Of a stretch of DNA of 64,000 nt, positions 35,351 to 44,136 are shown piece after piece. Origin of the DNA: CAWBCR01 sp963787375 (lineage in GTDB: Bacteria; Chloroflexota; Anaerolineae; Aggregatilineales; UBA3940); contig CAWBCR010000014.1 in assembly GCA_963787375.1 (NCBI GenBank), forward strand, positions 117,443 through 181,442, written 5' to 3'. The notes beneath the pieces were generated by a model, which ran no database searches, was not told where the DNA came from, and saw nothing but the letters and a program-made list of their open reading frames with translations. Numbering within the stretch: position 1 is the stretch's first letter; every line of letters begins with the position of its first letter. The position numbers were made by a program, and so were the translations under genes.

Positions 35351-37420
35351 ATGCACGACGAGCTGATCGGCCGGAAGCTGGGACAATACGAGATACGCAT
35401 GCTCCTGGGCAAGGGCGGCATGTCGACCGTGTACCTGGGCTACCAGCCGTCGATGGAACGCACCGTGGCGATCAAAGTCCTCCCGCGCGAGTTCCTGCAC
35501 GATGCGACGTTCCTGGCGCGCTTCCAGCAGGAAGTGCGCACCATCGCCGGGCTTGAGCACCTGCACATCCTGCCGGTGTACGATGTCGGCGAGGATGGCG
35601 GGCTGCCGTATCTGGTGATGCGCTACCTGTCGGGTGGCACGCTGGGCGACCTGATGGGTGGCAAGCTGCTCGAACTGCCGGTTGTGGCGCGGGTCGCCGT
35701 GCAGGTGGCCGACGCGCTCGATTACGCGCACAGCAAGGGCATCATCCACCGTGACCTCAAGCCGTCGAACGTGCTGCTCGACGGCAACGGCAACGCCTAT
35801 CTGGCCGACTTTGGCATCGCGCGGGTGCAGGAGGCGTCGGTCGGGCTGACCGGCTCGCGGGTGATCGGCACGCCGCCATACGTCGCGCCGGAGGCGGTGC
35901 GCAAGGGCGAGATGATCACGCATTCGGTCGATATCTACGCGCTGGGCGTGATCGTCTACCAGATGCTGACCGGCGAGCCGCCTTTCTATGACCCCGACCC
36001 GATGAAGACGCTGATGGCGCATGTGCTGGAGCCGGTGCCCTCGGTGTGCGACTTTGACCCGAACTTCAGCCCGGCCATCGACGCCGTGGTGCGTCGCTCG
36101 CTGGCGAAATCCCCCCAGGAACGCTACGCGACGGCGGGCGACTTCGCGCGGGAGCTGGCGCTGGCCATCTCCGGTGCCCGCCCGACGCTGCACATGCAGC
36201 CGGTGCAGGACGCGCCGCCCGCGCCGGCCCCCGTCCCCGTGATGCCCCCGGCGACCGATACGCAGCCGGGCCGCACGCAGGGACATACGTCGGTGACACC
36301 GCCGGAGATGGCTTTCGAGGCCGCGCTGCCCGACGCCGACGAGGATTTCGAGGACGCCTACGACGAGCCGCCACGCAGGCGGCTGGGCTGCTGGGTAGGG
36401 GTCGGCGTGGTGTTGTCTTTGCTGGCTGGCGCGGTGCTGACGGCTATCGCCGTCACCGGCGGTAAGCCGCTGAGCCTGCTCAACATCTCGCTGCAGCCCA
36501 CCCGCACTATCACGCCGACGGTGACGCCGACCGTCAACCCGAATGTCACGCCAGAGCCTACCCGGGTCGTGTCGACGGTGCTGCCGCCGCCCGGCGGCGG
36601 GGGACGGCTGGCCTTTGCCTCGACGCGCGACGGCGATTACGAGATTTTCGTCGTCGACGCCGACGGCGCAAACGTGCGGCAGCTTACCAACAATTCGGCG
36701 CTCGACTACGCCCCGACGTGGTCGCCTGACGGCACGCAGATCGCCTACACGTCGACTTCCGATGGCGACGCCGAGATCAAGATCATGAATGCCGACGGCT
36801 CGGACATCCGGCAGATCACCAACAACGCCTGCAAGGATGCCGACCCGGCCTGGTCGCCGGATGGGCAGTGGATCGCCTACGAATCGAATTGTACCGGCAG
36901 CTTTAACATCGTTATCATTCACCCGGACGGCACCGGGATGCGCCAGGTCACCGGCGACGACCTGAACGATCAGAACCCGACCTGGTCGCCGGATGGCCGC
37001 CACATTGGTTATTATGCCAAGGTGGGCGATAATAATGACACGACCGACCTGTACATCGTCGACGTGCAGACCGGCGAGCAGACCCGGCTGACCAATAACG
37101 CGGTGCTTGATCAGTGGCCCAATTGGTCGCACGATGGGACCCGGCTGGCGTTCACATCGAGCCAGGGCTTGCCGGAAGGGCAGCGTGCGGTCTTTCAATA
37201 CGACCTGGAGACCGGCACGGTCACGCAGTTGACGAATGGCACCGCTCACGACGACGATCCCGCGTGGTCGCCGGACGACAGCCACCTGGCGTTCGACTCG
37301 GACCGCGACGGCGACGGGTTCTTCGATCTGTATGTGCTGGATATCCGCACCGGGGCTGTGGAACAGCTTACTTATGAGACGGCTAACGACGTGGCCCCGG
37401 CCTGGCAGCCGCAGCGATAA
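35351..37420 (+). CDS. Ser/Thr protein kinase with extracytoplasmic TolB-like propeller
   Basis: 689 residues. Residues 11-275 are a complete eukaryotic-like kinase: glycine loop LGKGGMSTVYLG, Lys42 (VAIKVLP), HRD at 133-135 in IIHRDLKPSNVLL, DFG at 153-155 and APE in VAPEAVRKG. A Pro-rich juxtamembrane segment leads to one helix (about 352-372, WVGVGVVLSLLAGAVLTAIA). Outside the membrane, a Thr/Pro linker is followed by about six TolB/WD40-like blades of the form ADGxNVRQLTNN...PTWSPDGTQIAY. The propeller is the probable sensor for an extracellular ligand, the kinase the output. Followed 29 nt later by a second kinase gene. Confidence 0.9.
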   Translation: MHDELIGRKLGQYEIRMLLGKGGMSTVYLGYQPSMERTVAIKVLPREFLHDATFLARFQQEVRTIAGLEHLHILPVYDVGEDGGLPYLVMRYLSGGTLGDLMGGKLLELPVVARVAVQVADALDYAHSKGIIHRDLKPSNVLLDGNGNAYLADFGIARVQEASVGLTGSRVIGTPPYVAPEAVRKGEMITHSVDIYALGVIVYQMLTGEPPFYDPDPMKTLMAHVLEPVPSVCDFDPNFSPAIDAVVRRSLAKSPQERYATAGDFARELALAISGARPTLHMQPVQDAPPAPAPVPVMPPATDTQPGRTQGHTSVTPPEMAFEAALPDADEDFEDAYDEPPRRRLGCWVGVGVVLSLLAGAVLTAIAVTGGKPLSLLNISLQPTRTITPTVTPTVNPNVTPEPTRVVSTVLPPPGGGGRLAFASTRDGDYEIFVVDADGANVRQLTNNSALDYAPTWSPDGTQIAYTSTSDGDAEIKIMNADGSDIRQITNNACKDADPAWSPDGQWIAYESNCTGSFNIVIIHPDGTGMRQVTGDDLNDQNPTWSPDGRHIGYYAKVGDNNDTTDLYIVDVQTGEQTRLTNNAVLDQWPNWSHDGTRLAFTSSQGLPEGQRAVFQYDLETGTVTQLTNGTAHDDDPAWSPDDSHLAFDSDRDGDGFFDLYVLDIRTGAVEQLTYETANDVAPAWQPQR

Positions 37421-37449
37421 GACGGCCAGCGCAGTGCTGGAGGATATTC

Positions 37450-38466
37450 TTGGTTTCTGAAGAGACGCTTGTCGGGAAACAGCTCGATCAATACGAGGTC
37501 AAGGCCGCATTGGGGCGCGGGCCGGTGGGCGCGGTGTATCGCGCGTACCAGCCCAGCGTGAACCGCATGGTGGCGGTCAAGGTGCTGCCTGCCGCGTTTG
37601 TCGACGTGCCGGGCTTTTCGAGCACCTTCCAGCAGGAGGCGCGCGCGCTTGCCCGCCTGGACCACCCGCACATCGTGCCGCTGTATGGTATCGGGCAGGC
37701 GGAGGGCCGCCCCTACCTGGTGATGCGTTACATGCCGGGCGGCACGCTGGCCGGGATGGTCGAGCGCTATGGCAGCCTGGCCGTCAACGAACTGGTGCCC
37801 ATCGTGGAGCAGATCGGCGCGGTGCTGGATGCCATCCAGCGCCAGGGTATCGTGCACGGCGACCTCAAGCCGTCGAACATCCTGCTGGACGAAGAAGGCA
37901 ACGCCTACGTGTCCGACTTTGGTATCCCGTCAGTTCGCAAGGCGGTGCTGGAGACGATGAAGGACCGCCGGCCCGGCCCCGAAGCGGCCTATCGCGCGCC
38001 CGAAATCGGCCCCACCAAGCCGCCAACGCCCGCCGGCGATATCTACTCACTGGGCATGATCGCATTCTACGCGCTGTGTGGCAAGCTGCCTGCCGACCTC
38101 ACGCTGCTGGAGGGAGCCAGCGACCGGCTGGACCGCCAGACGGTGCCGTCACTGCACGGCGTCAAACAGTCGATACCGGAGGCGGTTGACGAGATCGTCG
38201 CTGCCGCGCTTTCGCGCGACCCGAAGGCTCGCTACACGTCAGCGCGCGATTTTGCCAGCGCGCTGCGGCAGGCCGCCGGGCACAGGCCGCCAGCGACCGT
38301 CCAGCCGCCGGATTCGACCAACGTGCTGAAGTCAGCCGTCCCGGTGCCTGATCACACCACACCGCCCCCGCTGCCGTCGCCGCCCAGCCTGAAGGCCTTC
38401 GACGACACCGGTTCCCGTGAGAAAAGCCTGATACCGGCAGCCAGCCGGTCGCCACGCCCGCGGTGA
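37450..38466 (+). CDS. Ser/Thr protein kinase with HGD catalytic loop
   Basis: 338 residues. Glycine loop LGRGPVGAVYRA, Lys in VAVKVLP, catalytic loop IVHGDLKPSN (Gly137 replaces the Arg of HRD; Asp138 is kept), SDFGIPS and YRAPEIG. It is thus a non-RD kinase, which does not usually depend on activation-loop phosphorylation. The C-terminal 80 residues are Pro-rich with no membrane helix. TTG start at 37450, chosen because GGAGG lies 7 nt upstream. Its stop overlaps the GTG start of the next gene. Confidence 0.85.
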   Translation: MVSEETLVGKQLDQYEVKAALGRGPVGAVYRAYQPSVNRMVAVKVLPAAFVDVPGFSSTFQQEARALARLDHPHIVPLYGIGQAEGRPYLVMRYMPGGTLAGMVERYGSLAVNELVPIVEQIGAVLDAIQRQGIVHGDLKPSNILLDEEGNAYVSDFGIPSVRKAVLETMKDRRPGPEAAYRAPEIGPTKPPTPAGDIYSLGMIAFYALCGKLPADLTLLEGASDRLDRQTVPSLHGVKQSIPEAVDEIVAAALSRDPKARYTSARDFASALRQAAGHRPPATVQPPDSTNVLKSAVPVPDHTTPPPLPSPPSLKAFDDTGSREKSLIPAASRSPRPR

Positions 38467-39707
38467 AGTCGCGGCCCATCTCCGACCGCCCGCGCCGTCG
38501 CGAGCGGCGCAGGCCGCCCGCCCAGAGCAGCGCGCCGTGGTACACGGTCGTGCTGGTGATGCTGATATTCGTGGTGGTGTGGTTCACGTTTGGCGTGCTG
38601 CTGGGCATCGGGGCGCGCGGTCGGTTGAATGAGGCCCATCTGGCCGCTATTCACAGCACGCAGACACTTGCTGCGCTGACGGCCAATGTGGAGAGCACGC
38701 AGACGATTGCCGCCTACCTGGGACTCGACGTGACCGCCACCCAGCAGGCCATCGCCCAGGTAGCTGCGGCGACGGCTGCCGCGCCGACGGCGACGCCCAC
38801 CGCCACCCTCACGCCGACCGCTGTGCCCACCGGCACGCCGACCCCCATGGCCGGTGGCACGGGGCTGATCGCCTACGTGTCTGACCAGGATGGCAACCCC
38901 GAAATCTACGTGAGGGACCCGGCGACCGGTGTGGTATCGCGCATCACGCGTGACAGTGGTGCCGACGACAATCCGACCTGGTCGGCAGACGGGCAGTGGC
39001 TGGCGTTCCAGTCCGATATGCCCGCGCCGGGGCGGCACATTTTTGTCGTCAACGTGGCCGACTGCCTCAAAGAATCAAATGGCTGCCCGCTGGTCATCCG
39101 GCAGGTGACCGCCGGCACGGCCCTCAACTCGTACCCGCTGTGGAGCGCCGACGGCCAGCAGATCGTCTATTCGTCGCACGACGGCCCGCGTTTCTGGATC
39201 CGCACCACCACGCTCGACGGGCGCATGCGCGATGTCACCCAGCTTCCCAGCGACAGCCGCCTGTATGACTGGTCGCCAGTGGACCTGTCGCTGACGTTCT
39301 TCGGCGCACGGCCCGGCTTTGCCGGCGTGTTCGAGATGCTGCGGCTGCCGTTTGGCGGCACATCCAGTGACAGATCGCTCGTCACCGACTCGGCGGGCGC
39401 AGTCGAGTTCCTCAATTATTCGCAGGACCGTCAGCATGTGGTTTACGAGGAGCTGGTCGGCAGCCGCCGCATGCTGTTCCTGGCCGATGGCACCTGCGCT
39501 CGTATAGACGACTGTGTCCTCCAGCAGCTCACAAACGACCAGTTTGATTACCTGACGCCGCGCTTCTCGCCGGACGGCACGCTGATTGTCACCGCGTCGA
39601 ATCGGTCGGGCCACCTGGACCTGTACGCGATGGACCTCCAGGGGAACATCGTGCAGCGCCTGACAAGCGATCCCTGGAGCGAGACAAACGGCACGTGGCA
39701 GCCGTAA
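38463..39707 (+). CDS. Membrane-anchored TolB-like propeller protein
   Basis: 414 residues. A very basic N-terminus (RPRRRERRRPPAQ) is followed by one helix (about 26-48, WYTVVLVMLIFVVVWFTFGV), a Thr/Ala-rich stalk (TPTATLTPTAVPTGTPTPM) and a propeller with blades such as DDNPTWSADGQWLAFQ, NSYPLWSADGQQIVYS and LTPRFSPDGTLIVTAS. The GTG start overlaps the kinase stop by 4 nt (GTGA), so the two proteins are made together and probably form a split version of the upstream kinase-propeller fusion. A terminator follows at 39734. Confidence 0.8.
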   Translation: MKSRPISDRPRRRERRRPPAQSSAPWYTVVLVMLIFVVVWFTFGVLLGIGARGRLNEAHLAAIHSTQTLAALTANVESTQTIAAYLGLDVTATQQAIAQVAAATAAAPTATPTATLTPTAVPTGTPTPMAGGTGLIAYVSDQDGNPEIYVRDPATGVVSRITRDSGADDNPTWSADGQWLAFQSDMPAPGRHIFVVNVADCLKESNGCPLVIRQVTAGTALNSYPLWSADGQQIVYSSHDGPRFWIRTTTLDGRMRDVTQLPSDSRLYDWSPVDLSLTFFGARPGFAGVFEMLRLPFGGTSSDRSLVTDSAGAVEFLNYSQDRQHVVYEELVGSRRMLFLADGTCARIDDCVLQQLTNDQFDYLTPRFSPDGTLIVTASNRSGHLDLYAMDLQGNIVQRLTSDPWSETNGTWQP

Positions 39708-39733
39708 CGCGCTAGCCGCCAGCCAATCACACG

Positions 39734-39763
39734 ACGGCCAGCCGGTCATGGGCTGGCCGTTTT
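39734..39763 (+). terminator. Terminator of the kinase/TolB operon
   Basis: Perfect 10-bp stem ACGGCCAGCC / GGCTGGCCGT with a 7-nt loop, followed by TTT on the plus strand, 27 nt after the propeller gene. Confidence 0.75.
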
Positions 39764-39821
39764 GCGTGAGGGTGGCGCTGTTGTGGCGCGATCGCGCCGG
39801 GAGCGATACGGTATAGGCACT

Positions 39822-42185
39822 ATGAACAGGCATCTGGACAGTCCGCCTCAGCGGGCCTGGAGTGCAGAACTACGGCGGGTGTGGCTGCTGGTGCGTGATG
39901 ACCTGCTGAGCCTGGCCCTGCTTGGCCTGATGATCCAGCTTGTGGCCTGGGCGGTCGTCGCCGCGGGTTGGGCCGATGGCTTGAGCATCCTGCCGGCGGT
40001 GGCGTTGGTGGCGCTGGTGTCCAGCTACCTGCTGGCGATAGCGCGCTTTACCGACCTGCCCGCCATGCTGATGACGCTGGTCTACAGCCTGTTTACGGTT
40101 TGGACGCTGGCCGGGCGGCAGATCGTCGGCGCGCTGACCTACCGCGAGCGCTTGGTCTCCCTGGCGACGCGCATGGGTGTGTGGATCGAGCGCGCGCTGG
40201 GCGGCGGCTTCAGCCGCGACAACCTGATCTTCGTCGTGCTGGCTGCGCTGCTGACCTGGTTCCTGACCTTCGGCGCGGTGTGGAACGTGTTCCGCCTGCG
40301 GCGGCTGTGGCAGGCCGTCGTGCCGGGCGGGCTGGTGCTGCTGATCAACGCCTATTACTACTCCGGCCCCCAGAACATGGACCTGTTCCTTGGCGGCTAT
40401 CTGTTCCTGACCTTCACGCTGGCGGTGCAGACCAACGTCATCGCGCGGGAGATGGTCTGGCGGCGCGAGCAGGTGGGCTACCGGCCCCGCGTGCGCCTCG
40501 ACCTGCTGCGCGGTGGGGTGCTGGCGGTGCTGCTGCTGCTGGCGACGGCCTGGTTTGCCCCGACCGCCAGCGCCAACGACCAGCTTGCCGCCCTGTGGCA
40601 GAGCTCCGGCAATCCCTGGACGCAGGTGCAGGACAACTTCACGCGGATGTTCAACGCGCTGCATGGCGGCGTGTCGAGCACGCCGACCTATTACGCCGGT
40701 TCGGCGCTGACGCTCGGCGGCGCGATCAGCCTCAGCGACAACCCGGTGATGACCGCCTATGCGCCGCAGGGCTATCGCTACTACTGGCAGGCCAAGTTAT
40801 ACGACACCTATCAGAACGGGCAGTGGCGCACTGATCCCCAGGCGCGCATCAGTTCGAATTTTGGGCTGCTCGACACCGAGGAGCCCGATACCTACATCCT
40901 GCGCCAGAATATCCAGCAGCGTTTTGAGATAGACATCCCGGCCACCCGGCTGCTGTATGCCGCCTCGCAGCCGGTGTCGTTTGCCTCGCTGCCGATCACC
41001 TACGAAGCGAACTTCAACCAGCAGGGCACCAGCTACGCCACGGCCAGCGCCATCTATGCGCGTAACCCCATCACCAAGGGCGAGCGTTATGGGGCCACCT
41101 CCTCGCTCAGCATCGCCGACGAGACGAGCCTGCGGCTGGCGGGTACGAACTACCCGTCCTGGGTGAGCGACCGCTACCTCCAGCTACCGGACACGATCAC
41201 GCCGCGCACGCGCGCCCTTGCCGCGCGGCTTGCCGCGCCCTACACCAATCCCTACGATATCGCGCGGGCCATCGAGCAGTATCTGCGGGCCAACATCACC
41301 TACAACCAGCGCATCAACGAGCCACCACAGGGCCAGGATCCGGTCGACTACGTGCTGTTCGACAGCAAGCAGGGCTACTGCACCTACTATGCGTCGGCCA
41401 TGGTCGTGATGCTGCGCGTCGACGGCATCCCGGCGCGCCTGGTGGCGGGTTTTGCGCAGGGCACCTATGACCCGGCGATTGATGGCTACGTCGTCGCCGA
41501 GTCCGACGCGCACACCTGGGTGGAAGCGTACTTCCCGCTGTACGGCTGGATCGAGTTCGAGCCGACCGCCTCGCAGGCCCCCATCCAGCGTAACGAGCAG
41601 TCCAACCTGAGCCAGCCCGGCGCGCTGGGCCAGCCGCTCCAGCCGGACGGGCTGCAGGCGGGCCCCACGCTGGAGCCAACCGCCACGCCAACCCCGTTGC
41701 CGCCGACCGTCATCAGCGGGACGAGCGCCTCGGGTGGGCTGTTGTTCCACATCCCGGCGCTGCTTCAATGGATCCTGGTGCTGGGCGTGATGGCGGCGGT
41801 CGGCGGGGGAGGCGTGTGGCTGTGGATGGAGCGGCGCGGCCTGCACCACCTCAGCGATGTGTCGCGCAGCTATGCCCGCCTGAACCTCGGCGCGCCGTGG
41901 GTGGGCGTCGATCTGCAGCGCAGCGACACGCCGCTGGAGCGCGCCGAGGCCATCGCGCGGGCGGTGCCGGAGAGCGCGCCGGCAGTGCGCCAGATCGTCA
42001 GCCTGTATGTGCAGGAGCAGTACACGCCGCAGCGGCTGTCGCTGGTAGGGCGCTATGACACCTATCGCAAGGCGCGTGAGGCGTGGAGCATGGTGCGGCG
42101 TGTCTTCCTGCGGGCGGCGCTGCTGCGCTGGCTGGGGCGGCTGACTCCGGGTGGTGGCGATATCCGCGATATCCGCATCCGGTGA
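39822..42185 (+). CDS. TgpA-like membrane transglutaminase-fold protein
   Basis: 787 residues. Five to six N-terminal membrane helices (about 20-240) are followed by a large extracytoplasmic part with a transglutaminase-like core: nucleophile Cys520 in SKQGYCTYYASAMVVMLR, His564 in DAHTWVEAYFPLYGW and the downstream acidic FEPT. A Pro/Thr linker, another helix (about 645-668) and a cytoplasmic DUF4129-like tail complete the TgpA architecture. In this family the domain acts as a protease or amidase on envelope substrates; the substrate is unknown. Genes for it often accompany MoxR ATPases and DUF58 proteins, which are absent here. Start at 39822 (MNRHLDS) is preferred over 39762, which lies in the terminator. 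Confidence 0.85.
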   Translation: MNRHLDSPPQRAWSAELRRVWLLVRDDLLSLALLGLMIQLVAWAVVAAGWADGLSILPAVALVALVSSYLLAIARFTDLPAMLMTLVYSLFTVWTLAGRQIVGALTYRERLVSLATRMGVWIERALGGGFSRDNLIFVVLAALLTWFLTFGAVWNVFRLRRLWQAVVPGGLVLLINAYYYSGPQNMDLFLGGYLFLTFTLAVQTNVIAREMVWRREQVGYRPRVRLDLLRGGVLAVLLLLATAWFAPTASANDQLAALWQSSGNPWTQVQDNFTRMFNALHGGVSSTPTYYAGSALTLGGAISLSDNPVMTAYAPQGYRYYWQAKLYDTYQNGQWRTDPQARISSNFGLLDTEEPDTYILRQNIQQRFEIDIPATRLLYAASQPVSFASLPITYEANFNQQGTSYATASAIYARNPITKGERYGATSSLSIADETSLRLAGTNYPSWVSDRYLQLPDTITPRTRALAARLAAPYTNPYDIARAIEQYLRANITYNQRINEPPQGQDPVDYVLFDSKQGYCTYYASAMVVMLRVDGIPARLVAGFAQGTYDPAIDGYVVAESDAHTWVEAYFPLYGWIEFEPTASQAPIQRNEQSNLSQPGALGQPLQPDGLQAGPTLEPTATPTPLPPTVISGTSASGGLLFHIPALLQWILVLGVMAAVGGGGVWLWMERRGLHHLSDVSRSYARLNLGAPWVGVDLQRSDTPLERAEAIARAVPESAPAVRQIVSLYVQEQYTPQRLSLVGRYDTYRKAREAWSMVRRVFLRAALLRWLGRLTPGGGDIRDIRIR

Positions 42186-42262
42186 GCCGTTCCGCTGGTG
42201 CGATGCGCCGTGATCCCATACAATGCAGGTGACCAACTGTCATCCAGAGATTGGAGTGTAAT

Positions 42263-43276
42263 GTGGTCAAGACACTGCGTGGAGTTCAACTGCTGCTGAT
42301 CGCTGCCGTCGTCATGCTGGCGGTGCCGGGCTGCGGCGCGCAGGCCGCACCGCAGGCGCTGCCGACGACGGTCGCGTACATTACGGCGACACCGCCGCCG
42401 ATCCCGACTGCCATCCCCTCGGACACCCCAACGCCGACTGACACCCCGCTGCCGACCGAGACCTTCACGCCGTCGCCGACGGCTACCGATGTGCCGACCA
42501 GCACGCCGCTGCCCACCAATACCCCGCTGCCGACCAGCACCCCTCAACCGACCAGCACGCCGCTGCCCACCTGGACGCCTGCGCCGCAGTCGGCGGCTCC
42601 CACCTCGACGCCCGGCCAGAGCAGCCAGCCGACTTCTACACCTGTGCCCACCGATGCGCGCTCGCGCAAGGATGGCTCGCTGAACACGCTCAACAAGATC
42701 GCCAACCCCAACTTCACCACCGGCAAGCGCACCGTGTTGCTGCCCGATGGGACGTCCGTTAACAACGTGCCGACCGACTGGCTGCCGTGGGTGGATCGCA
42801 GCTATGGGGTCGTCCCCAAGTACGAGGAAGAGAACCACGACGCGTACCACTTCCCCGACGACTGGGTATCGTGGCGGCTGGTGGCCGACTACAGCCAGTT
42901 CCGCGCGGGTCTGTACCAGAAGTTCTTCGACCTCCAGCCGGGCGCGGTGTATCGCGCCAACTGCTGGATGTTCGCCGTGGCGGGCCAGGGTGTCTTCGGG
43001 CTGCCGTCTGATGGCTACCTCAACCTGCGCATGGGCATCGACCCGCGCGCCGGCAACAGCCCCGACTCCGGCAGCGTGATGTGGGGCATGTCGAACGCCG
43101 CCATGATCGGCAATGTGGCCAACGTCATCGCCGATAAGTTCACCGCCTACGACCTGTTCCAGCCATACACGGTGATGTTCACCGCCATCTCGTCGGCGGC
43201 CACGATCTGGATCGAGGGTAAGACCACCTTCGCTTATCCGGTCAATGCCTACTGGATCGAACTCTGTGCCAGATGA
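42263..43276 (+). CDS. Lipoprotein with Pro/Thr stalk and C-terminal carbohydrate-binding-like domain
   Basis: 337 residues. Lipobox LAVPGC near residue 22, then about 100 residues of PTSTPLP-type repeats forming a flexible stalk. The last ~200 residues are aromatic-rich and look like a beta-sandwich (NPNFTTG; WVSWRLVADYSQFRAGLYQ; TIWIEGKTTFAYPVNAYWIE); the NPNFT start and the late IWIE strand resemble carbohydrate-binding modules, but no family is certain. Start at GTG 42263, six nt after GGAG; the TTG at 42251 would overlap that site. Probably displayed on the cell surface. Confidence 0.65.
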   Translation: MVKTLRGVQLLLIAAVVMLAVPGCGAQAAPQALPTTVAYITATPPPIPTAIPSDTPTPTDTPLPTETFTPSPTATDVPTSTPLPTNTPLPTSTPQPTSTPLPTWTPAPQSAAPTSTPGQSSQPTSTPVPTDARSRKDGSLNTLNKIANPNFTTGKRTVLLPDGTSVNNVPTDWLPWVDRSYGVVPKYEEENHDAYHFPDDWVSWRLVADYSQFRAGLYQKFFDLQPGAVYRANCWMFAVAGQGVFGLPSDGYLNLRMGIDPRAGNSPDSGSVMWGMSNAAMIGNVANVIADKFTAYDLFQPYTVMFTAISSAATIWIEGKTTFAYPVNAYWIELCAR

Positions 43277-43341
43277 ATGCCATCGGCTGGGCGACCGACT
43301 TCGGAGAGCCGTCGCCCTAGAATTGCACGTCAAAGAGGGGG

Positions 43342-44034
43342 ATGATGAGCGTCAGAACTGAGATGATCGACTATCCATCCGATGGGCACACCACGCCTGC
43401 CTACCTGGCCCGGCCCGACGACGCGGCGGGGCATCCGGGCGTGGTAGTGATCCAGGAGTGGTGGGGGCTGGTGCCGCACATCAAGGACGTGGCCGGACGT
43501 TTTGCCGAGGCGGGCTACGTCGCGCTGGCCCCCGACCTGTACTACGGCGAGAGCGCCGAGGAACCTGACGAGGCCCGCAAGCTGGCGATGGCGCTCGACC
43601 GGCCCCGTGCCGTGGCGGAGATCGTTGCGGCGGCGAAGCACCTCAAGGGTCTGGATGCCGTTATGCCAAAGAAGGTTGGCGTGGTGGGCTGGTGCATGGG
43701 CGGCGGCCTGACGCTGAGCGCGGCAGCGCGCGGCGCGGGGCAGTTCGACGCGGCAGTGGCCTTCTACGGGATGCCGCTCGACCCCGCCGACATGGCGCGC
43801 ATCGACATCCCCCTGCTGGGGCTGTACGCTGAGCATGATCACGGCGTCACGCCGGAGCGGCTCGACGCGCTGCGGGCGGCGCTCGACGCCAGCGGCGTCC
43901 CGCACGAGATTCACCTGTATCCCGGCACGCAGCACGCCTTTTTCAACGACACGCGTCCCACCATCCACAACGCGGAGGCGGCCAAAGACGCGTGGAAGCG
44001 GACGCTGGCCTGGTTTGGGGAGTATCTGCGCTAG
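43342..44034 (+). CDS. Dienelactone hydrolase-family protein
   Basis: 230 residues of alpha/beta-hydrolase fold. The nucleophile elbow is GWCMGGG with Cys118, typical of dienelactone hydrolases instead of Ser; the acid is in AEHDHGVTP and the catalytic His in GTQHAFFND. IQEWWGLVPHIKDVA near the N-terminus carries the family's conserved Glu. The natural substrate may be a dienelactone of aromatic degradation or another ester; no aromatic pathway genes are nearby. Two adjacent ATGs (43342, 43345) follow AGAGGGG. Confidence 0.85.
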   Translation: MMSVRTEMIDYPSDGHTTPAYLARPDDAAGHPGVVVIQEWWGLVPHIKDVAGRFAEAGYVALAPDLYYGESAEEPDEARKLAMALDRPRAVAEIVAAAKHLKGLDAVMPKKVGVVGWCMGGGLTLSAAARGAGQFDAAVAFYGMPLDPADMARIDIPLLGLYAEHDHGVTPERLDALRAALDASGVPHEIHLYPGTQHAFFNDTRPTIHNAEAAKDAWKRTLAWFGEYLR

Positions 44035-44043
44035 AAATGAGCA

Positions 44044-44066
44044 GGGGCCCGGCATTGCTGGGCCCC
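44044..44066 (+). terminator. Hairpin after the hydrolase gene
   Basis: Ten-bp stem GGGGCCCGGC / GCTGGGCCCC (one G-T pair) with loop ATT. There is no T-run, so termination is only possible. Confidence 0.4.
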
Positions 44067-44136
44067 CGTCGGATTATCGGTAGCTTATCGGCGTCGATCG
44101 ATTATTATGCGCTCACACACCGCTGGAGTCTTTCAA

